Notes under the pieces: generated by a model
Databases searched by the model: none
Told to the model about the DNA's origin: nothing
What the model saw: only the letters and a program-made list of their open reading frames with translations
Program-made: the position numbers and the translations under genes
Shown: positions 22,819-30,543 of the stretch, piece by piece
How the letters are laid out: each line of letters begins with the position of its first letter
Position numbering within the stretch: position 1 is the first letter of the stretch
NCBI GenBank assembly: GCA_005888745.1
Contig: VBBS01000028.1
Span: 1 to 42,908, forward strand
Length of the DNA: 42,908 nt
Source of the DNA: Candidatus Bathyarchaeota archaeon
Lineage (GTDB): Archaea; Thermoproteota; Bathyarchaeia; 40CM-2-53-6
Direction of reading: 5' to 3'

Positions 22819-23466
22819 CTAGTGGTGGTCTTCCTTTTTCTCAGCGTGGTCCATGGATATTGCGTAGGAGAGGACCAGGAAGGGGTCGAATGAGGGATTC
22901 TGGACCTCGATACAGTAGGAGTCGCGCACGCTAACCCACTTCTTATGAATCTGCGCGATCCGAGACCCGTCTGGAGATTGGACGCTGTAATCATGCTCAA
23001 GGATCTTTCCGTGGACCTTTGCTATCTCCTGCCCTGAAGCGTTTTCCATCCACCATTGGGATCCGATCAACTGGAGGATTTTCTTCTTGATGACGGCCTG
23101 TAGCTGAGCTTGGGGGTTGTAGATCTCGAACGTGGGTCGAATGGTGAGGACCTTGCCGTGGATCTCGCCCAGGCGCGATCCGTCTGTTCCCTCGAACCAG
23201 AACTTGGGCCCGAAGCTCACGAGTTGTTGTTTGACGTAGGCGAGGAGGTTTCCGGTTGTGTTCTTGATTGCGAAAGTGTCTCGGATCGCTAGGATTTTCT
23301 GGTCGACTATATAGTTGGTTTCTCTGAACGGAGTGTTCCATCCTGCTGGTTGGCTCATAGCGGGCTGGGCTGTGTCCTGAAAGGTTACCGGGGTTCCGCA
23401 GTGGCCGCAGAAACGGCTGCCCGGGACGAGTGATTGGCCGCATGATCTGCAGACCGGATTCGGCAT
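22819..23466 (-). CDS. Zinc-ribbon plus LURP-one-like (tubby C-fold) protein
   Basis: This is a protein of about 215 residues. Residues 5-25 form a zinc ribbon with two CxxC pairs (CRSCG and CGHCG). A linker is followed by a domain of about 150 residues built from repeated antiparallel strands, IVDQKILAIRDTFAIKNTTG, EIHGKVLTIRPTFEIYN, KVHGKILEHDYSVQSPDG and KKWVSVRDSYCIEV, typical of the LURP-one-related/scramblase-like beta barrel with a central helix. Bacterial and archaeal members are uncharacterised. The ATG at 23464-23466 is preferred over the adjacent TTG. The C-terminus is His/Asp/Lys-rich (EKKEDHH). Confidence 0.8.
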   Translation of the reverse strand: MPNPVCRSCGQSLVPGSRFCGHCGTPVTFQDTAQPAMSQPAGWNTPFRETNYIVDQKILAIRDTFAIKNTTGNLLAYVKQQLVSFGPKFWFEGTDGSRLGEIHGKVLTIRPTFEIYNPQAQLQAVIKKKILQLIGSQWWMENASGQEIAKVHGKILEHDYSVQSPDGSRIAQIHKKWVSVRDSYCIEVQNPSFDPFLVLSYAISMDHAEKKEDHH

Positions 23467-23616
23467 CAAAGTAAATCAGGCCTCACGAGCTTTGTGGCAT
23501 CTAAAATATAGTTGTGTCCCTTAAACAGCCTTGGAGTCGTGGTAGCGGAGAATTTGTCATGTCACGACAAAGGGCGACAATTTCTCTTGGGACTAAGGCA
23601 AAGAATAGCTGGGAGT

Positions 23617-24051
23617 CTAGCGCACGGGAGGACGGTACTTGAAGGCGTCCGTTCTTTGCTTGTCTTGGTCTCTCTCAGCAGCCTGCTCCGCCCTCTGCCT
23701 CTCGACCTTGCGCTCTCTCTCTATTGGGATAAGCTCGTTCATCTTTTCGACAAGCCTCTCAGCCTCAGGGGGCTCCAATGGAATGTGAATATCTTTGCGA
23801 TGAGGAATTCTGATATTCACTTTGCCTGAAGGTTCCACGGTTACCTTTTCGATTTCCCAAAGATGCACGTCTAGAGGGATGATTGTCTGAAACATCCAGC
23901 CCAGCGTATCCCGCAAGGCAGGCCGAGCCTCGCAGAGCTTCTCAAGCTCCCTCAGTGATCCGTCCTTCAAGTCAACTTTCAGCATGTCAGATTGAAGCTT
24001 AACTTGGAAGTGAGGCTTGTCAAGCAAGAACACGGCAGGCTTTTCCGGCAA
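23617..24051 (-). CDS. Conserved-looking hypothetical protein
   Basis: This is a 144-residue soluble ORF with a TTG start. The N-terminal part (about 1-70) alternates strands and a helix (VFLLDKPHFQVKL, SLRELEKLCEARPAL, LDVHLWEIEKVTV). The C-terminal third is a long charged helix (VERQRAEQAAERDQDKQR) that could be a coiled coil. A TATA-like AATAAATAC lies on the minus strand near 24088-24096. The balanced composition supports a real gene, but no family or function is recognised. Confidence 0.6.
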   Translation of the reverse strand: MPEKPAVFLLDKPHFQVKLQSDMLKVDLKDGSLRELEKLCEARPALRDTLGWMFQTIIPLDVHLWEIEKVTVEPSGKVNIRIPHRKDIHIPLEPPEAERLVEKMNELIPIERERKVERQRAEQAAERDQDKQRTDAFKYRPPVR

Positions 24052-24550
24052 ACCAGAACCCTTAGTTCTAGCGGACGAGACAGTTCGTATTTATTCTTAT
24101 CAACTGGTATTTCCCAGTGGTATAAGATGCGCCACACTCGCCCAAGCCAAAGGGGGAAGGTGTGGACTTGGATTAGGCCTTGAAGTGCCCGATTTCTTTG
24201 CCACACGTAGGATTCTCGCATTTGTCCCGTGACCTTTCGTAGGATTATCTGCTTGTCCTAATACCAAGAGTACGTTTGGCGGGTTTGTCGTCGTCCCAGA
24301 GTCCTGTCATTATTCATCGATCTCGGCCGTCTTTGCCATTTTGCAGAATCGCGGTTCGCTTCAAATCGAGGGATTGTGTCTGGAATCTCCCAACTCAAGG
24401 GACGTGACTTCCTACCTTTCGATTGCGGCTTTCCCGCTGAGCGAGCACTTTGGAGACGACATGATGCCGGATATGTACGCTACTGAAAATTCGTAGACGC
24501 CGTGAAATTGACCGAGGACCAAAGGTGACGTGGACCCGAAACGCCCTTCC
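24052..24550. other. Intergenic stretch
   Basis: Apart from the TATA-like box near 24090 that serves the minus-strand gene, I see no gene or strong repeat in this half-kilobase. Confidence 0.5.
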
Positions 24551-24784
24551 TTAGGGTTCTATGGAAGTCAAGCCGAGCTGCAACTCTTCCTGCTGGTGCG
24601 AAGTCATCTGCCCGATCGAGGAGATAGTCGACCATTCGTTACGGGTTGAGAGGCCGATCCTCTCAAACCCCTTCTTTCTCTGAGAGGTTGTGATTTTTTC
24701 TAATTCAGGGGGCGAGACGTTGCGAAAGGGCTCGCTCTGGTAGATGGTGGATTGGCCGATTAGGTAGAGGGATCGCAAGATCAT
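24551..24784 (-). CDS. Doubtful small ORF, possible regulator
   Basis: This is a 77-codon frame with an ATG start at 24782-24784. It has a polar, Glu/Gln/Lys-rich composition (SPPELEKITTSQRKKGFERIG, TSHQQEELQLGL) and an N-terminal hydrophobic patch (LRSLYLIG). The sequence could be a short helix-turn-helix-like fold, but no motif is decisive. It stands alone between two gene-poor stretches. It may be real, or a chance open frame. Confidence 0.3.
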   Translation of the reverse strand: MILRSLYLIGQSTIYQSEPFRNVSPPELEKITTSQRKKGFERIGLSTRNEWSTISSIGQMTSHQQEELQLGLTSIEP

Positions 24785-25338
24785 AGCCGTCCTATGTTAG
24801 GGAAGGGTGGGAAAGTTGAGGCGATACCGCCGTTCTCCGGCCATCCGGGAAGCGCTTGGGTGACTACATTAGCCGAAAGTGTAGTCACCTTCTCAGTGTA
24901 ATTTTGAGCCGTCTATACTGCTTCAACATCAATTCGAGGGTAGGCGTTCGTTGTTTCTTTGGGAAGAGAGGATAGCAGTTTCTTGTTCGCTGTCTTAGCC
25001 TTGTCTCCTGTGGGGGAATCTTGTGTCTGTCCATCTGAGCTATGTGAATACTGTTGTTTGCGATTAGCGAGGCCTTGCTAAGTCGCTTGCGTGCGGCCCC
25101 TTCAGCCATTATCAGTTTCGACCTTATGATCACATGAGTGTTCTCTAGTGTGGGAAAAGGATTGTTAGAACTGGGCATACCTCACCAACGAGGCGTCTCG
25201 TTTGGGTTGTTTGGATATTCGATTACATACTACGCGAGGCCTTGTCAGGCTCATCCATTTATCTCGCAGCTGTTTGCCCATCATGTCCACAGATAGACGT
25301 GGACCCGTTCGCCGATGGAAAGTGCTGTCTGGTGATGG
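24785..25338. other. Intergenic stretch with a strong hairpin
   Basis: I see no convincing gene. A perfect 10-bp inverted repeat with an 11-base loop sits at 24859-24889. A minus-strand frame at 24885-25178 lacks recognisable features and is not called. Confidence 0.5.
24859..24889. repeat. Perfect 10-bp stem-loop
   Basis: GGTGACTACA (24859-24868) and TGTAGTCACC (24880-24889) are perfect complements around an 11-base loop (TTAGCCGAAAG). There is no T-run next to it, so a simple archaeal terminator is unlikely. A small RNA, an operator or a remnant of an inverted-repeat element are options. Confidence 0.8.
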
Positions 25339-27618
25339 TCATACTAGTTTGGGGTGGCCCCAACCTCCACCTCCTCCGCTTCCTACACTTGGGTCGAAGA
25401 CGATGAAGACGCTGGAGGATGTTGACGTTCGCATACTCGAGTCGAGTACTGTCAAGGTCACATTGTAGCTTCCACTCGTCGAAAACGAGTGGATCAGGGT
25501 CTGGCCCGTTGCAGAGGAACCATCTCCGAAGGTCCAGTTGTACGAGTAGGGTCCGGTCCCGCCTGACGCGGTCGCAGTGAAGTTAACCGGTTGGCCCGGG
25601 ATTGATGAACCAGGAGAGATTGTAAACCGGGTTGTAAGAGGAGCTGGTGCAACGGTCTCCACTGTCTCTGCACTGTTCGCCATGTGAGACGTGTCTCCTC
25701 CATATTGCAACGTTATTCCATGATGACCGATCATGTTCGGGGTGTATGCCACAGAACAGCTGGCTGTGCCAGTGGTCGCCGTCGAAGCAAGGGTACAGCT
25801 GGGCACGTTGAAATAGCCTGTTGAGTTAGTTGCAAATGCGACACTCCCACCTGGAGTCAGAACCGTACCCGCGTCAACGTCAACGACGTTGGCGCTACAA
25901 TTTGTTGTTGTATTGTTCTGGACCGGGTTTGGCGAGCATACTACGGTCACAGAGGTAGCGCGTTTGTTAACGGTCACCGAGGCATTACCACCGCTGGCAA
26001 GGTGAGACGCGTCTCCCGGGTAGCTTCCACGGACGATAACCAAACCCACCGTCGAAGATGTGACACTAACTGAACAACTCGAAGAATTCGCGGTTGGCTC
26101 GCCCAGAGTACAGGGTCCACCCGGGCTAAAAGTTACATTTCCAATCGGAGTGACCGGGGCAGCAGACGTATCAGTGACGGTTGCGGAGCATTGAAATGCG
26201 ACACCCAAGGTGCCTGAGGATGGACAAGTTACAGTCATCCCGGTAGAATGAGCGGCCACTGTTACCGCGTGGACAACTGAAGCTGTTTCGCTAGCCGAGG
26301 TATGGACCGTCAGTTTCACGTTGTAGGTCGAGTTGGTCGAGTAGGAGTGAGTCGCTGGATTTCCCGCTCCAACAGTTCCATCGCCGAACTCCCATTGGTA
26401 ACTGTACGGCTGGATGCCACCTGTCGCACTGGCTGTGAATTGTATGGTCTGGAGGGGAGCCGGGTCAGAAGGGGTCGTGCTGAAATCGGCGGACAGTGGA
26501 GGGATGTTGAAGAACTCTGACATTGGGACCGCTGCTGCATCGTTGGATGTTAGGCTGGGCAGATTCCAGTTTACTTCTATCGTCTTGGTTAGCGAATACT
26601 GGTTGTACAGTTGTGATGAGGCGAAGCCGGTCTTGGCTACTGGGCCGGCCCAGACAGCGTACAGGCAATCTTCGGTGCTATTGTTAAGGGGACAGTAGCC
26701 TTCTCCCTCATCGAAGGTTATGAAGAGCGCAGCCCGTGTTGTCGTGAAGGTGTTGCTGTTTAGAATGTTGGGGACCAGGCTCCCGAGATAGTTATCGCCA
26801 TCTCTTACGCACGTACTGGTTCCTCCACTCGTGCAGCCGTTACTGCAACCGCTCCAGGCACGCATGTCGTTGCAGTCGTTGGGCGTAAGCCACATGAAGT
26901 TGGGGGCAGAGGGCGAGTTGAGATCGTTGATGAGAGCACAGTCTCTCACGGCACCGCAAGTGGTCGGGTTCGCGAGAACGATCTTGTTGCAACGGCTGGT
27001 GTTGTTGGTTATGTCCTGGAACGCGACGAACCCGTTATGCTCGTGCGTGTACGGCTCATGGGTCTCTGTCGCGCAGCCCGTAGCGACAGCCTGACTCTCC
27101 ATGTAGCCCTTCCATGATACACCGGCAGCCTCGAAACGGTCAGCCAGGTTCGGGCTTGTGAGCGAGCCTGCAGGTGGGTAGCAGGGGTTCTGGTTTGTTA
27201 TGGAACAGCCGGACGGAATGAAGGCACCGAGGATACCGTAGTAGTTAGGCCAGCTGGTGATTATCAAAGAAAGGTATTGGCGTGAGATGCCGTAGCTGTT
27301 CGCTAGGCTGGACATGTAGGGCGAGTTGGATCCGTTGCACGGGGGTGGGTTTCTGCCGCATATCTGGTTTATGCCCTCATTCTCCATCATGATAACAACT
27401 AGATGATCGAAATATGCCCCCGTTGGAGGAGTTAGGGCAGCGAGGTTGGAAGGGATCTGTCCGGATACTAGGACCAGCGAGATTGCTAGGAGGATGATGA
27501 GGCTTTCAGAGACGCGATTCGGGCGATGCAACCTATGGTGTCTGAGAACATTGAGAGATTGCACGGCTTGCCTGACTAATTTAGTCGAGGTGTTCGAGTC
27601 TCCCTTGAGACATCTCAT
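25339..27618 (-). CDS. Secreted phosphoesterase (phospholipase C/acid phosphatase family) with PKD and Ig-like domains
   Basis: This is an exported 759-residue protein. Residues about 39-60 are a hydrophobic export segment. Residues about 70-375 match the phosphoesterase family of phospholipase C and acid phosphatase AcpA: FDHLVVIMMENEG near the start carries the metal/catalytic region, with HEPYTHEHNG and ALFITFDEGEG later. Then follow a PKD domain (about 375-455, QWEFGDGT), two Ig-like repeats (about 460-650) and a second PKD domain (about 655-745, NWTFGDGS), ending in a Gly-rich tail. It probably hydrolyses phosphate esters outside the cell while the modules anchor it to the surface. The many cysteines of the catalytic part suggest disulfides. 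The first PKD closely resembles the PKD protein at 5883-6248. Confidence 0.9.
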   Translation of the reverse strand: MRCLKGDSNTSTKLVRQAVQSLNVLRHHRLHRPNRVSESLIILLAISLVLVSGQIPSNLAALTPPTGAYFDHLVVIMMENEGINQICGRNPPPCNGSNSPYMSSLANSYGISRQYLSLIITSWPNYYGILGAFIPSGCSITNQNPCYPPAGSLTSPNLADRFEAAGVSWKGYMESQAVATGCATETHEPYTHEHNGFVAFQDITNNTSRCNKIVLANPTTCGAVRDCALINDLNSPSAPNFMWLTPNDCNDMRAWSGCSNGCTSGGTSTCVRDGDNYLGSLVPNILNSNTFTTTRAALFITFDEGEGYCPLNNSTEDCLYAVWAGPVAKTGFASSQLYNQYSLTKTIEVNWNLPSLTSNDAAAVPMSEFFNIPPLSADFSTTPSDPAPLQTIQFTASATGGIQPYSYQWEFGDGTVGAGNPATHSYSTNSTYNVKLTVHTSASETASVVHAVTVAAHSTGMTVTCPSSGTLGVAFQCSATVTDTSAAPVTPIGNVTFSPGGPCTLGEPTANSSSCSVSVTSSTVGLVIVRGSYPGDASHLASGGNASVTVNKRATSVTVVCSPNPVQNNTTTNCSANVVDVDAGTVLTPGGSVAFATNSTGYFNVPSCTLASTATTGTASCSVAYTPNMIGHHGITLQYGGDTSHMANSAETVETVAPAPLTTRFTISPGSSIPGQPVNFTATASGGTGPYSYNWTFGDGSSATGQTLIHSFSTSGSYNVTLTVLDSSMRTSTSSSVFIVFDPSVGSGGGGGWGHPKLV

Positions 27619-28001
27619 ACCAAAGGCTAGCTCGAAGTGATCCAGTACTGAACGCGACGAGGATTGCGCAATGAGTGATCGCGACGATTGTATTCACACG
27701 TTCTCCTTTTAGCCTAGTTGTCCATTTAGGAAAGAGAGGGGTCAGGTTCTAGCACGGTCCAAGATATTGAATCTTCTGATTGTGCTCCTTAGGAGAGAGC
27801 TCGTACTTATCTCTGGTTATGCGCGAATATCGATTTGTATAATTCGCATCATTTTGAAGACCCAAGACAAATTGCCGAATTTCCTTTGAGCAGAACATTG
27901 GGTGATTGCGTCTTATGGGCCATGTCGCTATTAATGATATCTAAATTACCGGTCTATACCAGCGACTTTATTCTTATACGCGAACGAGGGGCAAAGGCCT
28001 T
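27619..28001. other. Intergenic stretch upstream of the phosphoesterase
   Basis: No gene is seen. A short inverted repeat, GCGAAT (27823-27828) facing ATTCGC (27842-27847), flanks an AT-rich core. This region should hold the phosphoesterase promoter, but no single TATA box stands out. Confidence 0.4.
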
Positions 28002-28304
28002 CTAGATACTGCCGATGACCGGCTTCAAGATGAGCAAGACTACAGCCAGGATAGAGCAGAATAATCCTGCGATGAAGGAGAGTGCGCTAGATGTCCACAA
28101 TTTCTTTCTAGTGGGATAGATTGTGTATGAGAACACGGAAAATGCTGACAGAAGAAAGCCCATTGCGCCTGCCAAAAGCGTGTAGTTCAGCATGAGTCCC
28201 GGAGAGCTCGAAAACTGTAGCACTGCCAAGTCAAGTCCTGCCAGGGTCGCTGGATACGAAGCGTTGACTATCGGTTTTATGAACTTCTCTTCAAACTCTT
28301 CCAT
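28002..28304 (-). CDS. Three-helix membrane protein
   Basis: This is a 100-residue ORF with an ATG start. A short acidic N-terminus (EEFEEKF) is followed by hydrophobic segments at about 17-32, 40-62 (LNYTLLAGAMGFLLSAFSVF) and 72-95 (SALSFIAGLFCSILAVVLLI). A basic loop (YPTRKKLW) lies between the second and third. The family is unknown. It lies immediately downstream of the tRNA-Ala gene on the same strand. Confidence 0.65.
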   Translation of the reverse strand: MEEFEEKFIKPIVNASYPATLAGLDLAVLQFSSSPGLMLNYTLLAGAMGFLLSAFSVFSYTIYPTRKKLWTSSALSFIAGLFCSILAVVLLILKPVIGSI

Positions 28305-28382
28305 CGAGTGGGGCCTTATCTTCCTCCCTTGCTGGGAACTAACGCTTTAGCGTTTGTGACCATGTTACCGATCGAAGAAGAT

Positions 28383-28512
28383 TGGTGGACCGGGCGGGAT
28401 TTGAACCCGCGGCCTTTCGGTCACTCTAGATCGACCGTGGATCTATGCGAACCGAACGTTCTTCAGCCCAAGACTCGATCTGTCCTGGTATACCAGGCTG
28501 AACTACCGGCCC
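28383..28512 (-). tRNA. tRNA-Ala(CGC) with two introns
   Basis: On the minus strand the acceptor stem GGGCCGG pairs with CCGGTCC, including a G3-U70 pair, the alanine identity signal; discriminator A and CCA are encoded. D-stem is GTTC/GAAC, anticodon stem TTCGG/CCGAA, loop TTCGCA-A with anticodon CGC, T-arm GCGGG-TTCAAAT-CCCGC. A 24-base intron sits at the canonical 37/38 position and has a perfect TAGATC/GATCTA hairpin. A second insertion of about 29 bases follows the D-loop sequence AGCCTGGTA, just before the GAAC strand. Its exact ends are inferred from the mature fold. A TCTTAAGA box lies about 33 bases upstream. Confidence 0.92.
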
Positions 28513-28587
28513 AGCAGAATCGCGCCGCGTCCTATCGAAGTCTTAAGACTTTGGAGAAACAAGAAAGGATATACTGCCCGGAAAAAT

Positions 28588-28595
28588 CTTAATAC
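28588..28595 (+). promoter_or_regulatory. TATA box of tRNA-Ile
   Basis: CTTAATAC is centred about 33 bases before the tRNA 5' end, so transcription should begin about seven bases upstream of the mature end. Confidence 0.55.
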
Positions 28596-28624
28596 GCTTC
28601 TCTGTCTCGCTCGCTAAATTCGTT

Positions 28625-28722
28625 GGGCCCGTAGCTCAGCACGGTAACGTTGGCTTTGGACAACGCCAAGGAGCACACGACTGATAATCGTGGGGTCGAG
28701 AGTTCAAATCTCTCCGGGCCCA
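28625..28722 (+). tRNA. tRNA-Ile(GAT) with a D-loop intron
   Basis: Acceptor GGGCCCG/CGGGCCC, D-stem GCTC/GAGC, anticodon stem CACGA/TCGTG with loop CTGATAA (anticodon GAT), variable GGGTC, T-arm GAGAG-TTCAAAT-CTCTC, discriminator A, CCA not encoded. The D-loop is 33 bases long; removing 24 bases after AGCACGGTA restores a normal 9-base loop. The inserted piece can fold on itself (TTGGC with GCCAA or CGTTG with CAACG). The anticodon loop itself is uninterrupted. The insertion point, between nucleotides 21 and 22, is the same as in the neighbouring tRNA-Ala. Confidence 0.93.
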
Positions 28723-28738
28723 TCAAAGACCAGGAAAA

Positions 28739-29647
28739 CTATGACTTGGCTCCAAGCTCTGCGAACGCGCGCTCCAATTCCTGATCAGGCGTGGTATCAA
28801 AGTCTGGAACTCTCTTCAACAACGCGGGCACCGTTCTTAGGTTGAAGTCCTCAGCGTGTATACTCCTCCCCAGATCCTTATGCGCTAGCGGAAACGAGAC
28901 AGGAGCACCCGGCTCAGGTCTCAGAGAAAACGGGGCGGCAATGGTCTTCTGTAGACCATTCTGGAAATAGTCCACGTAGACCTTCCCGGCTCGCTGAGCC
29001 TTGTTTCGCGAGGTTGAAACCATCTTTGGAGCCAGCCGCTCCAGCAGAACGCCCAACAGTAAGACGAACCGTCGGATGGTCTCGATGGAATATCGGGGAA
29101 CTATGGGGATGAGAAAATGAATTCCGTCAGCGCCCGAGGTCTTGATCATATGCCGCAGCTTCATCTGATCAAGTGCTGCGTGAACGGCCTCCGCGATCTC
29201 CAGTGAATCCTCGAATCCTGCGGGCGGGTGGGGATCCAGATCCACCAATACCATATCGTGAGACTCGACGTTCCGCGCGGAGGCTAGAAACTGGTTGATC
29301 TCGATACAAGCCATGTTCGCTAACCAGACCAATGTCGCCTTGTCATCACAAACAACGTGTCTAGCAGTTTTGTTGAGGCTCTCTGATCTTACGGGCGCGG
29401 TCTTGACCCAGTCGGGATGATGTGGCCAGTCCTTCTGGACGAACGACTTTCCCGGGACGCCGTGCGGGTATCGGTTCAGCATTAATGGCCGGTTGCGGAT
29501 TAGCGGGATCATCTTGGGTGCCACAGAGAGATAGTATTGGATAATGTCCGATTTCGCGATTCCTTCTTTCCTCCACATCGGCTTGTCCAGATTGGAGAGC
29601 GTGAGCTTCCGCCCATCGATCTCAACTATCTCCTCGATCTTCTTCAA
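28739..29647 (-). CDS. ligD-pol: LigD-type primase-polymerase for NHEJ
   Basis: This is a stand-alone DNA/RNA polymerase domain of the archaeo-eukaryotic primase superfamily, homologous to the polymerase domain of bacterial LigD. It fills gaps and adds ribonucleotides at broken ends during non-homologous end joining. Seen in 302 residues: the metal-binding VDLDPH (Asp136, Asp138), SGADGIH (His177) and YVDYFQN (Asp226), and the phosphate-binding N-terminal region (LSNLDKPMWR, KSFVQKDWPHHP). All three catalytic aspartates are present. The start is a TTG. It is transcribed away from Ku and ligase across a 113-base intergenic region, suggesting shared control. The length agrees with separate archaeal NHEJ polymerases such as that of Methanocella. 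Confidence 0.93.
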   Translation of the reverse strand: MKKIEEIVEIDGRKLTLSNLDKPMWRKEGIAKSDIIQYYLSVAPKMIPLIRNRPLMLNRYPHGVPGKSFVQKDWPHHPDWVKTAPVRSESLNKTARHVVCDDKATLVWLANMACIEINQFLASARNVESHDMVLVDLDPHPPAGFEDSLEIAEAVHAALDQMKLRHMIKTSGADGIHFLIPIVPRYSIETIRRFVLLLGVLLERLAPKMVSTSRNKAQRAGKVYVDYFQNGLQKTIAAPFSLRPEPGAPVSFPLAHKDLGRSIHAEDFNLRTVPALLKRVPDFDTTPDQELERAFAELGAKS

Positions 29648-29760
29648 CGTCCTTCCCTGACTCCGACGAGCCTACTGCGATACCATTAACTGTCGCCAGG
29701 TAACCCTATTATTGACGAGACTAGGAATGAGTTCGTTCTAAAAGACTGAGAGGGAGACTT

Positions 29761-30543
29761 TTGCCACCTAGAGCAATATGGAAAGGCGCGATCAGCTTCG
29801 GGCTAGTAAGCATACCCGTCAAGACGTACGGAGCGATTTCCGAGCACAAGACTGGGCTTCGTCTCATGTGTCCTCGAGATAAGAGTCCTCTCACGTTCAA
29901 GCGCATATGTCCGAAGGATGGCAAGGAGGTTCCCTGGCAAGATGTCGTCCGCGGATTTGAGGTCCAAAAGGGAAAGTATGTTACTATTACTCAAAAGGAA
30001 CTTGAAACGCTAGAGATTCGATCAGGACGACTCGTCGAGATCTTCCAGTTCGTGGACGCGGACAAACTAGATCCTGTCTATTTCGATTCGAGTTACTATC
30101 TCGTCCCGGATGAGAACGGTGAGAAACCGTATTTTCTCATGTTGGAGGCATTGGAACAAGAGGGAAAGGTCGCGGTTGGACGAGTGGTCATGCATGAGAA
30201 AGAACACCTTGTGGCTTTGAGGCCATACGAGGGCGCTATTCTGATGGAGACGCTCCATTACGCGGATGAGATCCGCAGTCCAAAGGATCTTCCGGAGCTG
30301 AAGAAGGCGCCGGAGGTGGAGAAGGAGGAGTTGGAGCTCGCTGGTCAATTGATCAAGATAATGAGGAAACCTTTCGCCTTCAAAGAATACAGGGATACGT
30401 ATCAGGAGTCTCTAATGAAACTCGTTGAGGCGAAGATGAAGGGTCAAGAAGGAGTTGTAGAACTGCGTGTTCCCGAGATCAAGCCTACGAAGAACCTCAT
30501 GGAGGCTCTTCGGGCGAGTATCAAGACACACGAAAGGCGTTGA
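29761..30543 (+). CDS. ku: Ku DNA-end-binding protein
   Basis: This is a prokaryotic-type Ku homodimer subunit of 260 residues, which encircles double-strand ends and recruits the ligase and polymerase. It opens with RAIWKGAISFGLVSIPVKTY, the hallmark Ku start, and continues through the Ku core (EVPWQDVVRGFEVQKGKYV, FVDADKLDPVYFDSSYYLVP, GRVVMHEKEHLVALRPYEG, LHYADEIR). The C-terminal tail is short (KSLMEALRASIKTHERR-like), as in minimal bacterial Kus. The start is a TTG at 29761 with GAGGGAG just upstream. Its stop overlaps the TTG of the ligase gene (TTGA), so both are translated from one mRNA. Confidence 0.96.
   Translation: MPPRAIWKGAISFGLVSIPVKTYGAISEHKTGLRLMCPRDKSPLTFKRICPKDGKEVPWQDVVRGFEVQKGKYVTITQKELETLEIRSGRLVEIFQFVDADKLDPVYFDSSYYLVPDENGEKPYFLMLEALEQEGKVAVGRVVMHEKEHLVALRPYEGAILMETLHYADEIRSPKDLPELKKAPEVEKEELELAGQLIKIMRKPFAFKEYRDTYQESLMKLVEAKMKGQEGVVELRVPEIKPTKNLMEALRASIKTHERR

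Noticed and set aside
24885-25178. A 97-codon minus-strand ORF
   Set aside because: No recognisable domain, and its end falls in the strong stem-loop at 24859-24889; I could not separate it from a random frame.
28308-28592. A plus-strand ORF containing GGRDLNPRPFGHS-like residues
   Set aside because: It is the antisense translation of the tRNA-Ala gene, a well-known annotation artefact.
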